Positions 1 through 6,615 of a stretch of 26,909 nucleotides of DNA are shown in pieces; position 1 is the first letter of the stretch, and the number at the start of each line of letters is the position of its first letter. The position numbers were made by a program, and so were the translations under genes. Location of the stretch: NCBI GenBank assembly GCA_910587045.1, contig CAJULG010000021.1, positions 1 to 26,909 of the forward strand. Direction: 5' to 3'. Source of the stretch: an uncultured Lachnospiraceae bacterium. GTDB lineage: Bacteria; Bacillota; Clostridia; Lachnospirales; Lachnospiraceae. Below the pieces are notes generated by a model. The model searched no databases. It was not told the origin of the DNA and saw only the letters and a program-made list of their open reading frames with translations.

Positions 1-92
1 AATTCTTTTGAATTTTCAGGGTTGTCTTATTGTTTGATTATCATGGTTCGTTTGATTACAGTGCTTCAGCTTTTACCGCGTCAGCAATGACA

Positions 93-121
93 ATATTATC
101 ACTCTGGCAAGGCATTGTCAA
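93..121 (-). promoter_or_regulatory. Strong SigA promoter reading off the left edge
   Basis: On the minus strand there is TTGACA (116-121), a 17-nt spacer and TAATAT (93-98). A TG one base before the -10 box makes it an extended -10. The AT-rich tract just upstream (about 122-160) could act as an UP element. Transcription would run leftwards out of the window. A consensus promoter with an A/T tract suits a stable RNA operon, but the transcribed gene is not visible. Confidence 0.6.
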
Positions 122-153
122 CAACTTTTTTCAAATTATTTAAAAATAAATTT

Positions 154-861
154 TTATTGGATAACAGCTACATTTGTAATGCTGGTAATGGTATCCAGCA
201 GCCAGTTATGTTCATATAAAAAACTTAAAACCGGATTGTCAATGATCTTTTCAAATACGGAAATTCCAAATGGCGTATTTCCGATCAGAGAGATGAAAAT
301 AAACAGTGTCCAGATAATTGCCAGCGTCTGTATAATACCAAGGATTACTCCTCCTGTTTTATCAATGCCATGCAGAATCGGTATTTCCGTTAGCACTTTA
401 GATACGGAAAGCAGGATGATCAAACCGGTGGTTATCACAAGCTGTATAAGGATAAATGCAAGACAATTCATGACAACGCAGCTAAGATAATGTGCCAGAT
501 ATTCCTGAAATCCTCTGACATCCAGACCCTCATAAACCTCTGAATTATTATGATTAACAATCGCCATCTTCAATACATCCGGAAATGGTAATTCCTCAAT
601 GATCAGCATCTGTTCATGTTTCGTATTAATCTCCTGATCAACATCCAGAGACAACTGCTCTGCAATATAATCCTCAATGGTTTCATCCAGACCGGTATAT
701 TGCTGTAACAGGCCGCTTACATGCGGAGTAGCATATGCAGAAAGCACCATTGCCAGTACCATTGCGCCTACGATCAAAACGGAACGGAACAGTCCTCGTG
801 CATAGCCCCTCCAAACACACAGGAGCATTATAATTAATAAAACGATCTCTAATATATTCAT
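154..861 (-). CDS. CvpA family membrane protein
   Basis: A 235-aa integral membrane protein with two hydrophobic segments near the N-terminus (about residues 1-18 and 25-45), a charged extracytoplasmic-type loop, and two more segments at about 130-155 and 170-195. This layout, with the basic RGYARGLFRS turn between the first two helices, fits the CvpA family (colicin V production accessory / DedA-unrelated small membrane proteins), whose biochemical role is poorly defined. The reading frame is open to 885, but the ATG at 861 is preceded by GGAGG at 4-nt spacing and begins MNILEI, so I start it there. It is the last gene of a minus-strand cluster, 40 nt after the DUF5711 gene, and is probably co-transcribed with it. 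Confidence 0.75.
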   Translation of the reverse strand: MNILEIVLLIIMLLCVWRGYARGLFRSVLIVGAMVLAMVLSAYATPHVSGLLQQYTGLDETIEDYIAEQLSLDVDQEINTKHEQMLIIEELPFPDVLKMAIVNHNNSEVYEGLDVRGFQEYLAHYLSCVVMNCLAFILIQLVITTGLIILLSVSKVLTEIPILHGIDKTGGVILGIIQTLAIIWTLFIFISLIGNTPFGISVFEKIIDNPVLSFLYEHNWLLDTITSITNVAVIQ

Positions 862-901
862 GTGTCCTCCATACCAACCAGGCAAAAAGAAAGCACAACT
901 G

Positions 902-2152
902 TTATTGCGCTTCCTCTGTTTCCTCCCTGGTATACTGAAGCTTTATCACTTCCGTTGCATCATCATATACCACAATATATTTCAATGGTGATCCCGTCGG
1001 AACAATATTCTTTATTTCCTTTGAAAACGCATAGGAAAATTTCAGATTCCCCAGGAAATCATATATCCGGGATTCCGAATTTCCCACAACAATGATCTCA
1101 TCCTCTGTTGCATAAATATTCTGGTATGTAAAATCCAATCCTTTTGAAAAACGCTCTTTTCCATTCAGATCAAAAACACGGAGACGATACAGGCTATTCG
1201 GATCATCCTTCTTCTTTTCAACAATTCCTACAAAATGACTGTTGTAGAAAATACTTTCTATCTCTTCCTGAAAAGCATTTATTTCACATTTTTCACTTGG
1301 TTTTTCCCGCATGCTATAATAAATAAACCGATCATCCCCGAAAGCACAGACTGTATCATTATTCAGAAATTCAACTTTTGATACCAGTGTGTTTTCTAAA
1401 TTATTGAAACCGCCTACCAGACGATCTGTCTCATTCTGTCCTACATCTCCGAAATTGTAAGCAGCGATGGAATTTCTTATTGTAATACCTTCCACCGTGA
1501 TATAACTGGTGATCAGCTTTGTACCATCGTTAGAAAGTGCGATATCCAACGGATACCCACCGTCTGCTATTGTTGTAAGAATATCTACCAGCTTATCCCC
1601 CTGTTTGTTATACAATTCAATATAATTTTCTGTTTCATTTTCCAGAACAACTGCAAACACGCCCTGATCTGCAACATCCAGATTGCAGATCGTATATGGC
1701 ACTTCCATAGAATTAACTTTTCCTGCCGTATTGAATATATATACACTATTACCGTTTAAATCCGCAACTGCAACATACTCACCGGAAATGACCACCTTGG
1801 GCTGCTTCATTTTATAGCTTTCCACCCAGACCGCATTGCCATTCCGATCTAAATAGCTGATGCCTTCCCGGCTGTACTTGATCAGACTGCCGTTGAACGC
1901 AAGATAGGACATCTGTGTGGGATCCGTGCTTTCCACTCTTGACAGCACTTCGAAATCATTAAACGTCTTCTGCTTTTGCACAAAAAGGTATCCGACTGCT
2001 AACAGGCATACTACTGCAAAAACTACAATCAACCAGATAAAAGGCCGCTTACGCTTCGGCGTCTCTGGTTGCGGTTCTACATTAAATTCAACAATCTTCT
2101 TTTGTCTTTGCTGCTCCACTGGCTGCGAAACCTTTTTTTTATCCTTTGCCAT
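902..2152 (-). CDS. DUF5711-type single-pass membrane protein, extracytoplasmic beta-propeller-like
   Basis: 416 aa. A basic, Gln/Lys-rich cytoplasmic N-terminus (1-36) precedes one transmembrane helix (about 37-58). The long exported part is made of repeated beta-rich stretches, such as GEYVAVADLNGNSVYIFN and DIALSNDGTKLI, that read like WD/PQQ-type propeller blades. It matches my memory of DUF5711 proteins of Lachnospiraceae, whose function is unknown. AAGGAAG sits just before the ATG. It lies between the LysM gene (116 nt upstream) and the CvpA gene (40 nt downstream) on the same strand, so a shared envelope role is likely. Fold and role are inferred; the membrane topology is visible. Confidence 0.7.
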   Translation of the reverse strand: MAKDKKKVSQPVEQQRQKKIVEFNVEPQPETPKRKRPFIWLIVVFAVVCLLAVGYLFVQKQKTFNDFEVLSRVESTDPTQMSYLAFNGSLIKYSREGISYLDRNGNAVWVESYKMKQPKVVISGEYVAVADLNGNSVYIFNTAGKVNSMEVPYTICNLDVADQGVFAVVLENETENYIELYNKQGDKLVDILTTIADGGYPLDIALSNDGTKLITSYITVEGITIRNSIAAYNFGDVGQNETDRLVGGFNNLENTLVSKVEFLNNDTVCAFGDDRFIYYSMREKPSEKCEINAFQEEIESIFYNSHFVGIVEKKKDDPNSLYRLRVFDLNGKERFSKGLDFTYQNIYATEDEIIVVGNSESRIYDFLGNLKFSYAFSKEIKNIVPTGSPLKYIVVYDDATEVIKLQYTREETEEAQ

Positions 2153-2268
2153 ATTCTTCCTTCTTCATACTGCCAATCCGTTTTCCATGCTTCTGAATTC
2201 TTACCTGCAGGACTGTAAACAGGTATTTTGATTTTAACATATTTTTCCGGCTGGTACTACTCCTAAAT

Positions 2269-3489
2269 TTATGGAATCGCAGGAATCAGAATCTCCTGCC
2301 CTACATAAATCTCATCACCGTTCTTCATTTCATTTGCCTCCATGATATGATCTACATATAATATAGAATGGTATATGGAAAAACTGATGGACGATAAAGT
2401 ATCTCCATCCTGTACGGTATAATATCTCGGTGTACCATTCACAGATACCTCCGTAGCCTCCGGCTCCTCTTCTGAAGCAGGCGTCTCCGTCGCCTCTGAT
2501 GCCTCCTCCGTAGTAGCTTCCGTTTCGGTTTCAGTTGTATCCTCGGAAGCATTTGTGGCAGTATCAGAAGCACTATTTTCTGTGGAATCTTTTACTACCG
2601 GTTCTACATTTGCATTTACAGAGACCACATTGGTGATCGGATCCTCCGTGTTATTATCCTCGTTCATAACACCAAAACGGTTAAATGCTGTCTCCAGGCT
2701 CTGAAGACGGTCATAGCTGTTAATGACTGTTATACCCAACGCAAGAAATGCAACTGTCAAAAGAGAACTGGCCACATAAAGGAAACTGATCGGTTTTCGT
2801 TCCTGTTCCGGTGCAGAGCGCTGCTCTAAACGGCTCCGGTACTTCTTCAACAATTCCTGATCCCGTTCTGCGATATCCGTTTCTGATTCTACCATATGAT
2901 TCCGCTGCGTCATCATGTAGCTCTGCATTGCATCGTTACGTGTATAATATATGTAATAACCACTCTGTCTCTTTAATCCGTTATTTTCAAATAAATACCA
3001 TGCGTCCTCTTCCTCCAAGGAGTCGATCATAAATAAAGCCTTATCCCTGCCGGAAAAATTATCTACATGGATCTTCGTGATCTTATCATTGATCTGCGTG
3101 GAAAAACCCATACGCGAAAGAAACCAGCCTACCACCTCTAAATCCGGAAAATATCGCTTTACATCATTATAAATATTGCTCCAGACTTCATTTGTAAACT
3201 CGATTTCCTCCAGGTCAAATTCCATATTTTGTGCTTCTAATGCCCCGCTGATAAACAATACCCCTTGATTATCGGTTTGTTTATATTCTCCCAGAAGAAT
3301 GGCACCTCTTGCATATGTATTTCCCGGTTTCGCCAGCTGGTTCAGATATGTTATAACGTAATCTTCAACATAAATCCGTCTGCCTCCCTGTGGTGTTCCC
3401 ACCTGTCGTATATTTTTCGGGAGGCGAATTCCCTGAATCTCTCCATCCTGTGCATCGCTTTCCGCATTGTCGTATATAACCTCTATCAT
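2269..3489 (-). CDS. Membrane-anchored LysM protein with MPN-like N-terminal domain
   Basis: 406 aa. The N-terminal domain (about 35-190) resembles an MPN/JAB fold: a segment around residues 118-136 (VVGWFLSRMGFS...) sits where JAMM proteases carry the H-x-H metal motif, but the histidines are absent, so any such domain would be catalytically dead. Then come one transmembrane helix (about 234-256), a Thr/Glu/Ser-rich low-complexity linker (about 275-350) and a C-terminal LysM domain (about 356-404, starting YYTVQDGDTLSSIS) that should bind peptidoglycan outside the cell. GGGAG lies 8-10 nt before the ATG. It is the first gene of the LysM-DUF5711-CvpA cluster. The LysM assignment is firm; the MPN suggestion is tentative. 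Confidence 0.75.
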   Translation of the reverse strand: MIEVIYDNAESDAQDGEIQGIRLPKNIRQVGTPQGGRRIYVEDYVITYLNQLAKPGNTYARGAILLGEYKQTDNQGVLFISGALEAQNMEFDLEEIEFTNEVWSNIYNDVKRYFPDLEVVGWFLSRMGFSTQINDKITKIHVDNFSGRDKALFMIDSLEEEDAWYLFENNGLKRQSGYYIYYTRNDAMQSYMMTQRNHMVESETDIAERDQELLKKYRSRLEQRSAPEQERKPISFLYVASSLLTVAFLALGITVINSYDRLQSLETAFNRFGVMNEDNNTEDPITNVVSVNANVEPVVKDSTENSASDTATNASEDTTETETEATTEEASEATETPASEEEPEATEVSVNGTPRYYTVQDGDTLSSISFSIYHSILYVDHIMEANEMKNGDEIYVGQEILIPAIP

Positions 3490-3730
3490 CTTGCTTCTCC
3501 CGCCTTTCCTAAGTTCAGTTCCTTGTTAGAAGCATCATAGCACTGAGAAATCAGTTTCCTTATCAAATCCTGTCGCCTTACCCCTATATTCTTACGCAAT
3601 TTGTATATACCTTCGAGCCGATTCCACTCCGTCCGCCCTGATCAGCCACCGTCATACATATTTTGACAGACCGGACTATGTCTAAATCCATGATTCCTGT
3701 TCATACTCTATATATACGACTCTAAATGAA

Positions 3731-4393
3731 ATGGTGCAAATTATGAAGAAAACGATTTATTTTGATGCCTTCGACCAGTCCGCATATGAAGAACTGGGAC
3801 GAGAGCTATATCATTTATTAGAAAACGACCGGGATCATACGCAACCGGTCATTGTATTGTGTATCGGTACTGACCGCGTAACCGGTGATTCCCTGGGTCC
3901 TCTGGTCGGGCATCAGCTTCTTGCCTCCGCCAATCGTTTTATTGTATATGGAAACCTGGAGGAACCGGTTCATGCCATTAATCTGATCGAGACCATGGAG
4001 GAAATATACGCAGAATATGAGAATCCATTTGTCATCGCTATTGATGCTTCTCTCGGATCCAAGGATCATATTGGATACGTCACCCTGCGGCAGGGACCTT
4101 TAAAACCCGGGCAGGGAATTTCAAAGGATTTACCTGCAATTGGCGATATTTCAATTACCGGCATTGTCAATCTATCCGGCAGACCCGGCGCTTTTCTGCT
4201 GCAAAATACTCGATTATATACTGTAATGAAGCTGGTAGACTGTATTGCATCCGGCATTAGTCACGCTGAAGATCTGGAGGAATTCGAAGGAATCCTGGAA
4301 ACAGATGCTGCAGGCAGTATAGAGGAAGTCGAAGAAGTGGACGACTTTATAGAAGAAGAGAAAAACATGCAGGAAGAGATCACACTGGCATGA
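3731..4393 (+). CDS. yyaC: Spore protease YyaC
   Basis: 220 aa, matching the YyaC family (DUF1256), which is structurally related to the germination protease GPR and occurs only in spore formers. Diagnostic segments are CIGTDRVTGDSLGPLVG (about residues 44-60) and the conserved Asp in AIDASLG. YyaC is made during sporulation; its substrate is not established. There is no clear ribosome binding site before either the ATG at 3731 or the ATG at 3743 (MKKTIY), so the start is uncertain. The C-terminus carries a Glu-rich extension (about 180-215) beyond the usual family end. The last codons lie inside a perfect hairpin that serves the opposite strand. Confidence 0.88.
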   Translation: MVQIMKKTIYFDAFDQSAYEELGRELYHLLENDRDHTQPVIVLCIGTDRVTGDSLGPLVGHQLLASANRFIVYGNLEEPVHAINLIETMEEIYAEYENPFVIAIDASLGSKDHIGYVTLRQGPLKPGQGISKDLPAIGDISITGIVNLSGRPGAFLLQNTRLYTVMKLVDCIASGISHAEDLEEFEGILETDAAGSIEEVEEVDDFIEEEKNMQEEITLA

Positions 4394-4407
4394 TCTCTTC
4401 CTGCATG
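4361..4407 (-). terminator. Rho-independent terminator of the minus-strand coiled-coil gene, embedded in the yyaC 3' end
   Basis: A perfect 17-bp inverted repeat (4366-4382 and 4391-4407) with an 8-nt loop. Read on the minus strand, the stem is followed by TTTTT and a pyrimidine-rich tail. On the plus strand there is no T tract. It therefore terminates the leftward gene ending at 4480, while its sequence encodes the last residues and stop codon (4391-4393) of yyaC. Confidence 0.8.
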
Positions 4408-4479
4408 TTCCAAAAGCCAGAACTATAACCTATTGTCAACACTACTTATATCCCCGGCAGACACATCCTTATCTTGAAC

Positions 4480-5622
4480 CTACTCCTCCGGCTGCTGCAG
4501 CTTGTGCGGTACTTCTCCCTTATATATTGCAAGCCCTTCTGACACTGTAGCAATCTGTTCTGTTTCCATGATATTGATGATATCGTTCAACACTTCTTCT
4601 TTACAAATATTCTTACCTAAATATTTTGCATACTTATCTGTAATGCCTAAGGATACTTCCTTAATCTGCTCCTCAATCCGATTCCGTTCCTCCTCAACAG
4701 CAGACTTCTGCTGCTTCATCTCCTCCAGCTTCCCAAGACGTCTTCCGTTAATTTCGTGAATGATAGTATTCTTGGTATCCTGTTCAAACTCCTTTAATGC
4801 ATCCTGCTTCTGTTTTGCGATGGCATCCATCTCCATCTGGAACTGATTGATCTTATCATCATAAGCACCCAGACCATACTGACTTTCATCCTTGTCTTTG
4901 TTGATCGCATTCTTGATCGCCCGAATATTCTTTTCGTTTGCCATGATCTGATTACGGATCTTCCGGCCTTCCGCAATGGTATCTCTGTGCTTTACCTTCG
5001 TCAGATTGAATAACAGGAAATAAATACCCATTACCACAATAATCGTGATGGCAATCACAAGTGCCATGAAATATGGTGCTTCCGCTATTTCCTTCCCTGT
5101 CAGGATAACCTGGGTAAATAACAGGAATACACCATAAGGCAGTCCGGCCAGACCGATCAGGATAAATAACAACAACAGCAACAGTTCCTTTATGCCCTTT
5201 GGCATAAATAAGATATAGTAAATGCCGGATTGACAAAAGGAAGGAACGTGATTCTTTTTAAACATTGTCTTCATCTCTGTTCTTAACTGACGGCTGTTCT
5301 CTTTAATACCCGCTGTTTCCTCGTCAACCCGCTTTCCAACCCGTTCCGACTTTTTCTTGTCTTTCTGCTCCTGTGCCCGCTTTACCTTCTTACGGCTGGC
5401 ATCTAACTGCGTATCATAAGTATCTTCAATTTCGGATTTTCGTTTCCGAACTGTAGTATTGATCTCATCATTAATGGACTTCTCTTCCTGTACCACAGAT
5501 TTGCGCATTTTTTCTTCCTGTTCCTGAAGCTGCCTTTGCTGTTGTTCCAACTGGCTGCACTGAACCACTTCATTTCTGGCCTGAATCAAGAAATCTACAC
5601 CCTGATCAAATATATTATCCAT
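4480..5622 (-). CDS. Coiled-coil/two-TM/coiled-coil membrane protein of unknown function
   Basis: 380 aa, not recognised. Residues about 20-125 are highly charged and rich in Gln/Glu/Lys (e.g. QLEQQQRQLQEQEEKMRK), predicting a long coiled coil. Two strongly hydrophobic segments follow, at about 145-170 and 180-205. A second charged helical region runs from about 215 to 345 (KSAVEEERNRIEEQIKEV), and a short globular tail ends the protein. The termini would lie on the same side of the membrane. The frame is open to 5658, but the ATG at 5622 (MDNIFDQG) has AGGAGGG upstream, so I start it there. It is monocistronic, with its own promoter and terminator. It could be a membrane-bound scaffold or division/sporulation factor, but nothing fixes this. 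Confidence 0.65.
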   Translation of the reverse strand: MDNIFDQGVDFLIQARNEVVQCSQLEQQQRQLQEQEEKMRKSVVQEEKSINDEINTTVRKRKSEIEDTYDTQLDASRKKVKRAQEQKDKKKSERVGKRVDEETAGIKENSRQLRTEMKTMFKKNHVPSFCQSGIYYILFMPKGIKELLLLLLFILIGLAGLPYGVFLLFTQVILTGKEIAEAPYFMALVIAITIIVVMGIYFLLFNLTKVKHRDTIAEGRKIRNQIMANEKNIRAIKNAINKDKDESQYGLGAYDDKINQFQMEMDAIAKQKQDALKEFEQDTKNTIIHEINGRRLGKLEEMKQQKSAVEEERNRIEEQIKEVSLGITDKYAKYLGKNICKEEVLNDIINIMETEQIATVSEGLAIYKGEVPHKLQQPEE

Positions 5623-5696
5623 ACTTTCCCTCCTAAAACCGCTGTCTTTATGATTCAAATTGAATGTTCACTCTATTAGAATTAAACTGTTACATT

Positions 5697-5725
5697 ATTT
5701 TAGCAAAATACGCCATAATAAACAA
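5697..5725 (-). promoter_or_regulatory. SigA promoter of the coiled-coil gene
   Basis: Minus strand: TTGTTT (5720-5725), 17-nt spacer, TAAAAT (5697-5702) with a TG one base before the -10. It lies about 75 nt upstream of the ATG at 5622. Confidence 0.5.
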
Positions 5726-5789
5726 CCTTTTCTTCTATATTCCGACAGAAATATCACAAAATCTTAATAAATATTTCTATCTCTTTTCA

Positions 5790-5818
5790 TTGTACATTTG
5801 TTGATTATTTTATATAAT
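5790..5818 (+). promoter_or_regulatory. SigA promoter of the CBS-domain gene
   Basis: TTGTAC (5790-5795), 17-nt spacer and a perfect TATAAT (5813-5818). The leader to the ATG at 5875 would be about 50 nt. Confidence 0.6.
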
Positions 5819-5874
5819 ATTTATAGTATAGTTCATTTTACTGACAGAATTCTACATGGAGGTTAACCGGCAAT

Positions 5875-6291
5875 ATGAATATTTTATTTTTTCTGATACC
5901 AAAAAGCGAAGTCATATATATTGATTCCACCATAACGATCCGTAAGGCGTTAACACAGATTCAGTCTCATTCTTATACTTCGATTCCTGTCATTTCTGAA
6001 AAAGGAGAATACATAGCGACCATTACAGAAGGAGATTTTCTCCGTTATTTTAAGAATATTACTACCGGAGTACCGGATACGGACTTAAGCGCCAACGTCC
6101 TGAAGATCCCAAGATCCGTCAGCTACGATCCGGTCAGCATCAATTCTGATATTGAGGATCTGATTTCAAAAGTTACAAATCAGAACTTTGTTCCAGTCGT
6201 GGATGATGAAAAAAAATTCATCGGAATCATTACCCGTAAGGATGTCATCCAATATATTTACAACAAATTGAAAGCAAATGAACGACTATAA
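5875..6291 (+). CDS. Tandem CBS-domain protein
   Basis: 138 aa made of two CBS modules: roughly residues 10-55 (IRKALTQIQSHSYTSIPVIS...) and 80-130 (VPVVDDEKKFIGIITRKDVI). Stand-alone CBS pairs bind adenosine nucleotides or S-adenosyl ligands and act as energy sensors. Here there is no fused effector domain, so the partner is unknown. GGAGG lies 12 nt before the ATG, a slightly long spacing. The gene is single, with a SigA promoter upstream and a terminator hairpin just downstream. The ligand and role cannot be told from sequence. Confidence 0.8.
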   Translation: MNILFFLIPKSEVIYIDSTITIRKALTQIQSHSYTSIPVISEKGEYIATITEGDFLRYFKNITTGVPDTDLSANVLKIPRSVSYDPVSINSDIEDLISKVTNQNFVPVVDDEKKFIGIITRKDVIQYIYNKLKANERL

Positions 6292-6308
6292 CATAAAAAC
6301 AGTCGAAC

Positions 6309-6332
6309 AAGGGCGGGAATGATCCCGCCCTT
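6309..6332. terminator. Bidirectional terminator between convergent genes
   Basis: A 10-bp GC-rich perfect stem (6309-6318 / 6323-6332) with loop ATGA. Plus strand is followed by TTATTAT-like sequence; minus strand has a TTTTT run about 10 nt later. It separates the CBS gene (stop 6291) from the convergent small membrane protein gene (stop 6334). Confidence 0.75.
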
Positions 6333-6333
6333 A

Positions 6334-6561
6334 TTATCTATGGTTACAGTGTGAATGGATAAACTCTGAAAAACGGGGGCTTCTCGTCTGAAGCTGTCTG
6401 CGTATCAGCTTTATTACGCCGGAACAGGCCGCCTCGGCAGCGATCCACACCAGGAAAATAATGGTTAGCTCCAGCTTTGTCACTTCCGCCCCTGTAAGTA
6501 CAAAACATAACATGGTAAGCATAAATCCGCTGATCGAAAATAATCCGTAAATTTTATTCAT
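6334..6561 (-). CDS. Small two-helix membrane protein
   Basis: 75 aa with two hydrophobic segments, about residues 4-24 and 31-52, and a basic C-terminal tail (RRQLQTRSPR). No family recognised. AGGAGG at 8-nt spacing from the ATG supports real translation. It lies 54 nt downstream of the histidine kinase on the same strand and may be the last gene of that operon; a role as an accessory to the kinase is only a guess. Confidence 0.55.
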   Translation of the reverse strand: MNKIYGLFSISGFMLTMLCFVLTGAEVTKLELTIIFLVWIAAEAACSGVIKLIRRQLQTRSPRFSEFIHSHCNHR

Positions 6562-6615
6562 ATCAGGTACCTCCTCTTTTATTCTGAAGCCACCATAACA
6601 TAGAAGAATGCCAAT

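Noticed and set aside
3661..3730. Forespore-type (SigF/SigG) promoter before yyaC
   Set aside because: CATACTC and TTGACA motifs are present but no pair has acceptable spacing and match.
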